A stretch of DNA of 64,000 nucleotides from Adlercreutzia faecimuris. GTDB taxonomy: Bacteria; Actinomycetota; Coriobacteriia; Coriobacteriales; Eggerthellaceae. How positions within the stretch are numbered: position 1 is the first letter of the stretch; every line of letters begins with the position of its first letter. Positions 56,706 through 64,000 of the stretch are shown in pieces. Where the stretch lies: NCBI RefSeq assembly GCF_022669055.1, contig NZ_JAJMLW010000002.1, positions 554,101 through 618,100 on the forward strand, read 5' to 3'. The position numbers and the translations under genes are program-made. The notes under the pieces are model-generated. The model saw only the letters and a list, made by a program, of their open reading frames with translations. It did not search any database and was not told the DNA's origin.

Positions 56706-57403
56706 GAGGCATCCCTCCCAATCATTGCTCGGTACTTCTGCTCGGCTACCTCCCAATCCTCCGGTGTGTCGATGTCCTGGACGAATCGGGCGGGAATCCA
56801 GAGCGCCTGGGTCTTCTCCGTCATGAAGCTGCCGGCGCTTTGGAACGCATCGGTCGTGGCAAGGTAGAACCGCCCGCAGTCGTGGGCCATCGCCGGAAGA
56901 TCCTGGCTTCGCATGGCGGCGTACTCGGGGAAGGCGTAGGAAAGCGACCCGTCCACATGAATCTTGAATCCTCGCAACGGTGGGTAGTCATAGGACGTCA
57001 CCGGTATGACCGACGTCGCGCCCTCCCTCATCAGATCGAACGCCTCGCGAAGCTCTGGCGCCCTGACGAAGGGAGCGGTCGGGTAGAGGCAGCACACCGC
57101 GTCGAACCTCTTGCCGATGCGCTCGTAATCGTCCAACACCTCGCGAACCGCCTCGGAGGTAGCCGCGTGATCGTCGCTGGCCGCCACGCTCCTCATGAAC
57201 GGAACCGACGCGCCGTACTCCCGCGCAACCGCCGCGATGGCCTCGTCGTCGGTGGACACCATGACCTCGTCGAAGAGTTCGCTCGCAAGCGCCGCCTCGA
57301 TGGAGTAGGCGATGATGGGCTTCCCGCAGAATTCCCTGATGTTCTTGTGCGGGATGCGCTTCGAGCCGCCGCGGGCCGTGATGATGCAGATCGCGGAAGC
57401 CAC
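56702..57403 (-). CDS. pseF: CMP-pseudaminic acid cytidylyltransferase
   Basis: 233 residues. CICIITARGGSKRIPHKNI-like N-terminus (here AICIITARGGSKRIPHKNI), FDEVMVSTDDEAI, VCCLYPTAPF, RFVQDIDTPEDW. It activates the nonulosonate with CTP. The GTG start at 57403 overlaps the pseC stop by one base (TAGTG). Confidence 0.9.
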   Translation of the reverse strand: MASAICIITARGGSKRIPHKNIREFCGKPIIAYSIEAALASELFDEVMVSTDDEAIAAVAREYGASVPFMRSVAASDDHAATSEAVREVLDDYERIGKRFDAVCCLYPTAPFVRAPELREAFDLMREGATSVIPVTSYDYPPLRGFKIHVDGSLSYAFPEYAAMRSQDLPAMAHDCGRFYLATTDAFQSAGSFMTEKTQALWIPARFVQDIDTPEDWEVAEQKYRAMIGRDAS

Positions 57404-58608
57404 TACGCGTCCCGCCCCCTCTCGCGGCACCACTCGACGACCTTCGCCACGGCGTCTACCACGTGCTGGGCGTCCTCGTCGGTGAGGCCGCAGTGCAGCG
57501 GCAGCGTGACGGCATGGTCGTAGTAGTCCTCCGCGTTCGGGCACTCGCCCCGCCTGTGGCCCAGGTCCTGGTAGTACGGCAGCAGGTAGACGGGCAGGTA
57601 GTGCACGTTCACGCCGATGTTCTCCGCCTTGAGGGCGTCGAAGATGAACCGGCGGGACGCGCCGAGGGCCTCGGTGTCGAACTTCAGGCAGTAGAGGTGG
57701 CGCGTCGTCTCCTCGGGGGTCGCGTCGATCTGGAACGACACCTCAGGGATCTCGGCGAACCGCTCGTCGTAGAACGCGACCAGCTCCCGGCGACGGGCCG
57801 AGAACTCGGGCAGGCGCCTGAGCTGGCTCGCGCCGAGCGACGCCTCGATGTCGCTGATGCGGTAGTTGTAGCCCAGGGCCAGCTGCTCGTAGTACCAGCC
57901 GCCCTGATCCTTGTCGCGCAGCAGGCCGCGATCGCGGGTGATGCCGTGCTTGGCGTAGAGCTCCGCCATCCGGGCCAGCTCCGGGTCGCTCGTGACGACC
58001 GCGCCACCCTCCCCCGTCGTGACCGTCTTCACGGGGTGGAAGCTGAGCGTCGTGATGTCGGCGAGGGATCCCACCGGCACGCCCCCGCGCGCGGAGCCGA
58101 GCGAGTGGGCCGCGTCCTCGATGAAGACGAGGCCGAACTCGTCGCAGATGGCCCGGATCTCATCGGCGGCCACGGGCACGCCGCCGAAGTCGACCGCGAC
58201 GATGGCCCGCGTCCTATCGGTAACCTTCTCGCGGATGGACGCCGGAGAGATGTTCCAGGTGTCGGAGTCGATGTCGGCGAACACCGGGGTCGCCCCGCAG
58301 TAGCGCACGCAGTTGGCCGACGCCGCGAAGGTGATGGGCGACACGATGACCTCGTCGCCCGGCTTGATCCCCGCCGCGAGGCAGGCGATGTGGAGCGCCG
58401 CCGTGCCGTTCGCCACGGCGGTCACGAACCCCGCGCCCGTCACGCCCCTGAGGGCCTCCTCGAACGCCTCGGTCGCCGGGCCGCAGGTGAGGTAGTCGCT
58501 CCTCAGGCAGTCGACGACCGCCCGGATGTCCTCCTCCGAGATATCCTGATGCCCGTAGCCCAGGTACCGCTCGCTTGCGGGGAGGCCGCCGTTGATGGCA
58601 AGTTCCAT
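57403..58608 (-). CDS. pseC: UDP-4-amino-4,6-dideoxy-N-acetyl-altrosamine transaminase
   Basis: 401 residues, DegT/DnrJ/EryC1 aminotransferase using PLP. The internal lysine is in TTLSFHPVKTVTTGEGGAVVT; VFIEDAAHSLGS binds PLP. PseC adds the 4-amino group to the keto sugar from PseB. The gene begins 11 bases after pseB. Confidence 0.92.
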   Translation of the reverse strand: MELAINGGLPASERYLGYGHQDISEEDIRAVVDCLRSDYLTCGPATEAFEEALRGVTGAGFVTAVANGTAALHIACLAAGIKPGDEVIVSPITFAASANCVRYCGATPVFADIDSDTWNISPASIREKVTDRTRAIVAVDFGGVPVAADEIRAICDEFGLVFIEDAAHSLGSARGGVPVGSLADITTLSFHPVKTVTTGEGGAVVTSDPELARMAELYAKHGITRDRGLLRDKDQGGWYYEQLALGYNYRISDIEASLGASQLRRLPEFSARRRELVAFYDERFAEIPEVSFQIDATPEETTRHLYCLKFDTEALGASRRFIFDALKAENIGVNVHYLPVYLLPYYQDLGHRRGECPNAEDYYDHAVTLPLHCGLTDEDAQHVVDAVAKVVEWCRERGRDA

Positions 58609-58619
58609 GGCCGGCCGCC

Positions 58620-59642
58620 CTAGTACTTGATGGTCATGCCGGACAGGAGCTCGCGCAGCTGCTCGACCGAGAGCCAGTCGGTGTTGGTGGCCGAGTCGTA
58701 GACGAAGCCCTGCTCGACCTTCTTGCCGCCCGCCAGGTCGATCTCGGACAGGTCGCACCACTCCATGTGCGGGTAGATGATGTAGTTCTTCTCGTACTCG
58801 TAGGTGGTCATGCTGTCGGCGGCGGGGACCATGCACTCCGAGAGCTTCTCGCCCTCGCGGATGCCGACCTCCACCTGCTTGGCGTTGGGCGCCATCGCCG
58901 TGGCGAGGTCGGTGACCATGAACGAGGGGATCTTCGAGATGAACGTCTCGCCGCCCTCGGCCTCGGCGAGCGCCTTGACCACCAGCTGGATGCCCTCGTC
59001 GAGCGAGATCCAGAAGCGCGACATGCGGAAGTCGGTGATGGGGAGCTCCGTCGCGCCGCCCTTGATGAGGTTGTCGAAGAACGGGATGATCGAGCCGCGC
59101 GACCCGGCGACGTTGCCGTAGCGCACGACCGAGAACGTGGTGCCGGACTGGCCCCGGTAGGCGTTGGCCGCGATGAAGAGCTTGTCGGAGACGAGCTTGG
59201 TGCCGCCGTAGAGGTTCACGGGGTTGACGGCCTTGTCGGTGGAGAGCGCGACGACCTTCTGGACGCCGGAGTCGAGCGAGGCGTTGACCAGGTTCATGGC
59301 GCCGTCGATGTTGGTCTTGACGGCCTCCATCGGGTTGTACTCGCAGGCGGGGACCTGCTTGAGGGCGGCTGCGTGGATCACGTAGTCGACGCCGACGAGG
59401 GCGCGGCGCAGCCGGGCCTCGTCGCGCATGTCGCCGATGAAGTAGCGCAGCTTGGAGTCGTAGTCCTTGCCGGCGACCTTGCCGAGCTCGATGAACTTGT
59501 TGCGCATGACGAACTGCTTGTACTCGTCGCGCGAGTAGATGATGATCTTCTTGGGGTCGTAGCGCTCGAGCACATACTGCGTGAACGCGTTGCCGAACGA
59601 CCCGGTGCCGCCCGTTACGAGAATCGTCTTACCGTCTAGCAT
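58620..59642 (-). CDS. pseB: UDP-N-acetylglucosamine 4,6-dehydratase (inverting)
   Basis: 340 residues, SDR fold. TILVTGGTGSFGNAFTQYVL, IHAAALKQVPACEYNP, STDKAVNPVNLYGGTKLVSDKL and FRMSRFWISLDEGIQ are typical of PseB/FlaA1. It makes the 6-deoxy-4-keto sugar and inverts C5, the first committed step. Start ATG 59642 has AAAGGA upstream; the gene is high-GC, unlike the Wzx gene upstream. Confidence 0.94.
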   Translation of the reverse strand: MLDGKTILVTGGTGSFGNAFTQYVLERYDPKKIIIYSRDEYKQFVMRNKFIELGKVAGKDYDSKLRYFIGDMRDEARLRRALVGVDYVIHAAALKQVPACEYNPMEAVKTNIDGAMNLVNASLDSGVQKVVALSTDKAVNPVNLYGGTKLVSDKLFIAANAYRGQSGTTFSVVRYGNVAGSRGSIIPFFDNLIKGGATELPITDFRMSRFWISLDEGIQLVVKALAEAEGGETFISKIPSFMVTDLATAMAPNAKQVEVGIREGEKLSECMVPAADSMTTYEYEKNYIIYPHMEWCDLSEIDLAGGKKVEQGFVYDSATNTDWLSVEQLRELLSGMTIKY

Positions 59643-59726
59643 TGTTCTATTCCTTTCATCGTAGGCGTCATCGACGAGCGCCGGCTGGGCGCCGCCGCTC
59701 GGCATCTGACGACATTGGGAACCAGA

Positions 59727-61178
59727 TCAGCTCTTCCTCCGAAGCAGACCAGAGGCGACGTGTGTCACCTGATCGAGCTCTTTAAAATGAAGGAGCTTGG
59801 CGCCCCCGAGGAAGACAACGCCGAACACGAGAGACTGGAGAAGCAGCTCGGCAACGTAGGGAATCTGGAGGCAGCTGGTGAAGAAGGCTGCGGAGAACGC
59901 GATGATGGCGAGCAGGAATATGGGCATTTGATCCCGGATCTGATCGAGGGCGCCATAGCCGAGGATTCTGCGAGCAGGCGCCATATCGACCACGAGCACC
60001 GAGAGGATCCCCACGACGAACGTGGCGATGGCGGTAGCGTAGATATCATGCGAGATGACGGCGGTGGCCCATATGGCCCCACCGCCTCCAAGCACCTTGA
60101 TGATCTGCAATTTCAGGTAAAGGGCACTATTGCCAAGCGCCATATAGGCGCGAAGATTGACGAGCTGAAACATGAGAACGGAGTTAGAGAGGCACGTTAG
60201 CTGGAAGATGGGCACACACGGGAGCCACTTCTCAGTAAGCAGGATCGCCACCAAAGGCTCGGCTAAGGCCGCGAAAAGGAGGGACAGGGGGGCAACCATG
60301 AACGACCCTACCGCAAGAGACTGCTTAAGCCTTTCCCTTAGTACCTCCTTTTCATTCTTTACCAATGAGAATGTAGGAAAAAGCACGTTGGCAATAGAGT
60401 TGCTAATGACGCCGATAGCAGCCAGGGGGTATTTTCGCCCTTGGCTATAGAGGCCAAGATCGGATGCCGAGCAGGCACGACCAATTACGAGCTCAGAAAC
60501 ACCTGAATAAAGTACGTTGAGAATTCCTGTGACGCATATTTTCCAACCATAGCCAAACAACTCCCAAGCCTCTCTGCCGCTGAAGAACAGGCGAGGTTTC
60601 CACCGAAGTTGGAATCTCATTACCAAGCTCGTTACGACGCTCTGCAACAGAGATTGGACGACAAGCGCCCAAACGCCAAATCCGAGAAATGCCAGTACGA
60701 TGCCTACGACTCCGGAAGCGAGCGCGGCGATCGTTGTTGATTTAAAAATGGGTTTAAAATTTAAGGATCGTTGAAGATGAGAGCGCTGTATCGAAATCGC
60801 TGAATTAAAGAAGACGACTATACCGAGAACTCGCAGATACCCTTCGAGATCCGGTATCCGATAGAGCGATGCCACAAACGGGGCAGAAGCAAAAATTATC
60901 ACGTAAAGCACAGCTGCAAGAACAAGGCTTATCCACCAGGCCGTCGAATAGGATCTATCGTCCGCATCTGTCTTCTGCACTAACGCCATTCCAAGTCCGC
61001 TTTGTGCTATAGAATCCGCGATGCTCGTAACAACCAGCACGATGGCCAATACGCCAAATGCCTCGGGAGACAGTATTCTCGCAAGGACGATCTGGACGAT
61101 CATGAGAACAGCCTTGGAGCCCCCTTGTTCCAAGAAGCTCCAGGCGAAGGATCGAATAGTGCGACCGTCACCCGCCAA
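59727..61178 (-). CDS. Lipid-linked oligosaccharide flippase (Wzx, polysaccharide transport family)
   Basis: 483 residues, about fourteen helices. Polysaccharide synthase-type core SFAWSFLEQGGSKAVLMIVQIVLARILSPEAFGVLAI and a C-terminal half with repeated helices. It flips undecaprenyl-linked repeat units. TTG 61178 overlaps the upstream glycosyltransferase stop by 11 bases. Low GC compared with the pse genes. Confidence 0.88.
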   Translation of the reverse strand: MAGDGRTIRSFAWSFLEQGGSKAVLMIVQIVLARILSPEAFGVLAIVLVVTSIADSIAQSGLGMALVQKTDADDRSYSTAWWISLVLAAVLYVIIFASAPFVASLYRIPDLEGYLRVLGIVVFFNSAISIQRSHLQRSLNFKPIFKSTTIAALASGVVGIVLAFLGFGVWALVVQSLLQSVVTSLVMRFQLRWKPRLFFSGREAWELFGYGWKICVTGILNVLYSGVSELVIGRACSASDLGLYSQGRKYPLAAIGVISNSIANVLFPTFSLVKNEKEVLRERLKQSLAVGSFMVAPLSLLFAALAEPLVAILLTEKWLPCVPIFQLTCLSNSVLMFQLVNLRAYMALGNSALYLKLQIIKVLGGGGAIWATAVISHDIYATAIATFVVGILSVLVVDMAPARRILGYGALDQIRDQMPIFLLAIIAFSAAFFTSCLQIPYVAELLLQSLVFGVVFLGGAKLLHFKELDQVTHVASGLLRRKS

Positions 61179-62385
61179 ACTGAGGAAGCCTCCCGCCTTC
61201 CTCTAGTCGAAGAAGGCATTCGCGAATAGTAGGCCCACTGCCGCTGATCTCGTTTCTCTTCAACAGCTCATATCCAGCTCGAAAACGATCGATCGAGAAT
61301 GACTCGATAAGATCAACCTCTTCCTCGGAAGAAAAAGATAGGGGGATCAGGTTGCGATACTCATTGAAATACCCATCCCCACAATCTCCCAGAATAACAA
61401 GCGGGGTGCTTAAACATATGACATCTAAAACTGCCGTCGACTGCTCAACTACGGCAAAATCAAAATCCAGATCCTCTATCCTCTCTTCCTTGTACAACTC
61501 GATCGTTTGCCCGCACGTGGAGCGCTTTAAATTCTCAAACGAAAACATGCTTCCTGGATGCATCTTGACCATGAGATCGAATCCGTACTTCTCCTGAAGC
61601 AACAGAAGAGGATCGAGGCGTTTCTGTATCTCATCTACACTCTTACTTGAAGAGAGACACAGTAAAACCTTCTTCGCAGATGCAAAAGTCGCGCTCGCGT
61701 TATCCCAACACCCTTTAGCGGTGAACTTATAGGTACCGGTTGGAATAGCCTTTCTCGAGCATACTAGGCTCACACTTTTCTCGCTCCACGCGAAAAAGTG
61801 ATTTGCCCTAATTGGCTTATAAAACCTCTCGTCTTGTATCAAACCATGCTGAAGAACAACGCTCTCAAGATGGGGCTGCATTGCAGCCACCGCAGAAAAG
61901 AAGTGATGATCCGACATCAGCACTATTACCCGAGCATCAGCCAGCCTAGAAACATACTGTTCGAACCACCAAATCAGGAAGACCATGAGCCGTCTATTGA
62001 CTCCTTCCTTCTTTCCCGCAAAAAGAGCTACGAGGAAAGAGGAAGCTATCGCAACCCCGAGAATGGCCCCCGCTGTCCAGATCGCCCCCGTTCGACAATG
62101 ATTCTCATGTTCGATCCTATTAAAGACGAGAAAACGCGCGTTTTCTCCATGGGTTATCGCCGCGGTCTTCCTTAGGTTCTCGCGCATGCTCAGATTGTTG
62201 ACTTCGTCAACATATACTGTCTTTTCCCACCCTCTTCTGCCAAAGGAGTTGATGAGAAGAACGAGAAACTTGGCAACAATATCCATCCCGCATCGCCGAA
62301 TCCACGATTTTTTGCCCATAGCGACGACGTTTTCCCAATCTTCAAGGCAAAGCTGAAGGATGTGTTCTCTAGCAAGACGAGTCAT
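61168..62385 (-). CDS. Glycosyltransferase, GT-B-like, candidate nonulosonate transferase
   Basis: 405 residues. A hydrophobic segment (about 108-128) is followed by a GT-B-like half: ESVVLQHGLIQDERFYKPIRANHFFAWSE, VLLCLSSSKSVDEI, LMVKMHPGSMFSF (HP motif) and FAVVEQSTAVLDVICLSTPLVILG (Ser/Thr motif). HP plus Ser motifs occur in bacterial sialyl/polysialyltransferases and CDP-glycerol transferases. It lies between Wzy and Wzx, next to pse genes. Family assignment is tentative. Confidence 0.6.
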   Translation of the reverse strand: MTRLAREHILQLCLEDWENVVAMGKKSWIRRCGMDIVAKFLVLLINSFGRRGWEKTVYVDEVNNLSMRENLRKTAAITHGENARFLVFNRIEHENHCRTGAIWTAGAILGVAIASSFLVALFAGKKEGVNRRLMVFLIWWFEQYVSRLADARVIVLMSDHHFFSAVAAMQPHLESVVLQHGLIQDERFYKPIRANHFFAWSEKSVSLVCSRKAIPTGTYKFTAKGCWDNASATFASAKKVLLCLSSSKSVDEIQKRLDPLLLLQEKYGFDLMVKMHPGSMFSFENLKRSTCGQTIELYKEERIEDLDFDFAVVEQSTAVLDVICLSTPLVILGDCGDGYFNEYRNLIPLSFSSEEEVDLIESFSIDRFRAGYELLKRNEISGSGPTIRECLLRLEEGGRLPQFGG

Positions 62386-63667
62386 CGAAAACCTTGATCC
62401 CTGCTAGTACCATTCCCAGATAAGTCGAGGATATGGCCTCAAAAAAGACATGGCCACCAAAGCATCCGAACACAACAAGAACAACGAGCGCAATCAGATA
62501 AAAGGGCTTCTCTCCTGAAATACAGAATGCTTTGTGAATTATTGATGCGATAAAACCATATACAACTGCCGTTGCAATGATTCCGTAGGAGAAGAGCAAA
62601 TCCGCCCAGTCAAACTCAATCGGACGAACAGCATTGGTTGAGAGGTAGTCCGATGCAACCGCTAGCTCATGATGGAACGTATAGTATCCGCTTCCCAGTA
62701 AGAGATTGAGAGGATTCCCTCCGCTCAGACGAATATCCATTGCAGCCTCAAGCATCCACGCCCGGCCGCTAGTTAAGTAGTCGAAAAGGGATCGAGTCTC
62801 GAAAAGATATGCCTGTCGCTCGAGAGTACTCGTAAACGAATCGCGCAAAAAACTGATGCTGCTGAACGCTAAGACCACGGCAACGCATGCACACCCGATA
62901 ACAAATAGACGCTTTATGCGGTTCTCTCCAGCAAAAAGGGAATAATACGCAATAACAACAAGAGCAAATAGGAGACTCGATTTTGTCCCCAAGAGAAGAA
63001 GCGAGACTAGATTTAATGCTGCCGGCACTCCCCACTTTCTATCTCGAGATGAGAAAACCTTGTCTAGTGAGTAAATGAACAGCACAAGCATTGCTATGTT
63101 TATGCTGTTCAGCGAAAGAAAGACACTCTTAAAGCCAGATCCATTGCTGTAGCTCGCAATCCCTACGCCAAGAAAGAGCGTCATTAAGTAGAGCAGGGGT
63201 GTGTATATTGCCGCGAAGCCGAAGACTGCCTCGATCTGTTTTCCATCCAAAAGACCCTTGCGGTTAAGTGCGGTAAGAGCTGAATAAACGCAGTAAAACA
63301 GGAGTATTTTTAAACCAGCGGAGATGTCGTAGAAAAAGGAGTTCCACGACAAAGATGTACCCGAAAATGCTTGAGTAATAAATGAATTCAACACGATAAG
63401 ACCGAATAGAGCAGTGATGAAAGAAAACTTCTTCACATCTAATCTCATAATTACATAAAGGAGCGCAGCTAGAAGCAGTGCACGCGCAAACTGCGAAATC
63501 ACGCTGGCTTTCAAAAGCCCGGCAATAAAATCAAAGAAAACAGTCGCGCCCAAGAGCACGAGGATGAGGTTCCGAAGAGAGATCAGGTTGTATCGCCAAC
63601 GAATCCTAGTTGGATTGAAGGCAACCAGGTTGCAGGCAGCTGTCTCAACCACCTTAGTTTCGGTCAC
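62369..63667 (-). CDS. O-antigen/polysaccharide polymerase, Wzy type
   Basis: About 432 residues, ten to twelve helices (for example FALVVIAYYSLFAGENR; GIIATAVVYGFIASIIHKAF) with a large external loop (about 285-345) before the last helices. This topology, low conservation and placement define Wzy by context. It links repeat units outside the membrane. Start uncertain: GTG 63667 overlaps the upstream GT stop; an in-frame start at 63742 would overlap more. Overlaps the next gene by 17 bases. Confidence 0.75.
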   Translation of the reverse strand: MTETKVVETAACNLVAFNPTRIRWRYNLISLRNLILVLLGATVFFDFIAGLLKASVISQFARALLLAALLYVIMRLDVKKFSFITALFGLIVLNSFITQAFSGTSLSWNSFFYDISAGLKILLFYCVYSALTALNRKGLLDGKQIEAVFGFAAIYTPLLYLMTLFLGVGIASYSNGSGFKSVFLSLNSINIAMLVLFIYSLDKVFSSRDRKWGVPAALNLVSLLLLGTKSSLLFALVVIAYYSLFAGENRIKRLFVIGCACVAVVLAFSSISFLRDSFTSTLERQAYLFETRSLFDYLTSGRAWMLEAAMDIRLSGGNPLNLLLGSGYYTFHHELAVASDYLSTNAVRPIEFDWADLLFSYGIIATAVVYGFIASIIHKAFCISGEKPFYLIALVVLVVFGCFGGHVFFEAISSTYLGMVLAGIKVFDDSSC

Positions 63668-64000
63668 ATCGTTCCCCAGATCGACAGGCTGTTCCAAAAC
63701 CCCTACAAGAATTCCTAAAAAGCGCCTCGTATTGAGCAGCAATGTACTTCCACGAGAACCGCTCTTCTATGGTTGACTTGGCAGCCGCACCCAAGCGCTG
63801 GATCTCCTTTGCGCCCAGCGCCTCGGCCCCCTCTATCAGCCCCGCCAGGGAGCCCTCCTCCTTGGTCCAGTAGAGGGCGGCGTCGCCGGCGACCTCGCGG
63901 TTGAAGCCCACGTCGAGCAGCAGGCACAGGCCGGTGGAGGCCATGCCCTCGAGCAGGCTGGGGTTGGTGCCCCCGACCTCGTGGCCGTGGAGGTAGGCGA
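63654..64000 (-). CDS. GT4-type glycosyltransferase, C-terminal part (runs off the window)
   Basis: About 114 residues are visible: AYLHGHEVGGTNPSLLEGMASTGLCLLLDVGFNREVAGDAALYW, the C-terminal donor site of GT4 rhamnosyl/galactosyltransferases (EVGGTNPSLLEAM-type motif), then IQRLGAAAKSTIEERFSWKYIAAQYEALF. DNA beyond about 63830 is high-GC, the 3' end is low-GC, so the gene may be a recombinant. Confidence 0.85.
   Translation of the reverse strand, partial: AYLHGHEVGGTNPSLLEGMASTGLCLLLDVGFNREVAGDAALYWTKEEGSLAGLIEGAEALGAKEIQRLGAAAKSTIEERFSWKYIAAQYEALFRNSCRGFGTACRSGERCDRN

Overview
The window is about 64 kb of high-GC DNA from an actinobacterium, most likely a member of the class Coriobacteriia (the Eggerthella/Gordonibacter/Olsenella type of gut anaerobe). 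This is inferred from the gene set and style: two-subunit GlyQ/GlyS, PPDK next to its regulatory kinase/phosphorylase, the smc-ftsY-ffh-rpsP-trmD gene order, frequent GTG/TTG starts, Ala/Pro-rich disordered tails and four-base ATGA overlaps. No rRNA, CRISPR array or intact transposase was found.

Layout. 1-4.7 kb: the start of a 4Fe-4S protein (cut by the window edge), a frameshifted ndk, a TPR membrane protein, a cyclophilin and an RlmD-type rRNA methyltransferase. 4.7-5.0 kb: tRNA-Arg(CCG) and, convergent to it, tRNA-Glu(TTC). 5.2-10.8 kb: GtrA, a polyprenol-phosphate-type GT2, an MGDG-synthase-like glycolipid glycosyltransferase, a DEAD-box helicase and a NifX-like protein. 11.0-12.4 kb: infC-rpmI-rplT, with a promoter, an attenuator-like leader and an apparent AUA start codon for infC. 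12.4-17.9 kb: a five-gene nickel/peptide-type ABC importer (nikABCDE-like) with two NikR-like operators; a perfect parS site lies just upstream. 18.0-25.2 kb: azlCD, dgt, mtnA, ppdK and its regulator. 25.3-43.7 kb, all on the minus strand: a long housekeeping cluster read as rpmF-plsX-rnc-smc-ftsY-(GNAT)-(AAA ATPase)-ffh-(ABC pair)-rpsP-khpA-rimM-trmD-lepB-glyQ-glyS. 43.8-49.0 kb: an ABC exporter and a ClC-type channel separate rpmF from its usual partner yceD. 49.0-64.0 kb: an accessory region with a lone low-GC gene, a frameshifted acyltransferase and a surface-sugar locus. That locus holds pseB-C-F-I-G for pseudaminic acid plus an epimerase, an ATP-grasp enzyme and an HD protein. It continues as a low-GC block with Wzx flippase, a GT-B-like transferase and a Wzy-type polymerase, and ends in a truncated glycosyltransferase at the window edge.

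How the parts work together. The housekeeping genes couple translation (S16, RimM, TrmD, KhpA, IF3, L20, L35, L32), SRP targeting (Ffh, FtsY), signal peptide cleavage (LepB) and chromosome organisation (Smc, with parS as the ParB loading site). The sugar locus would make a CMP-activated nonulosonate from UDP-GlcNAc, assemble it into a repeat unit, flip it with Wzx and polymerise it with Wzy. No PseH acetyltransferase is visible in it.

The most interesting signals are a palindromic repeat that sits in frame inside trmD with a relative downstream of glyS, a second family of palindromic intergenic elements (407-569 and 47622-47759), the AUA start of infC, the acidic domain and amphipathic tip at the C-terminus rather than the N-terminus of FtsY, and the PseH-less pseudaminate locus. 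Two genes (ndk and the acyltransferase) carry single-base indels in G/C-rich tracts and may be assembly errors.
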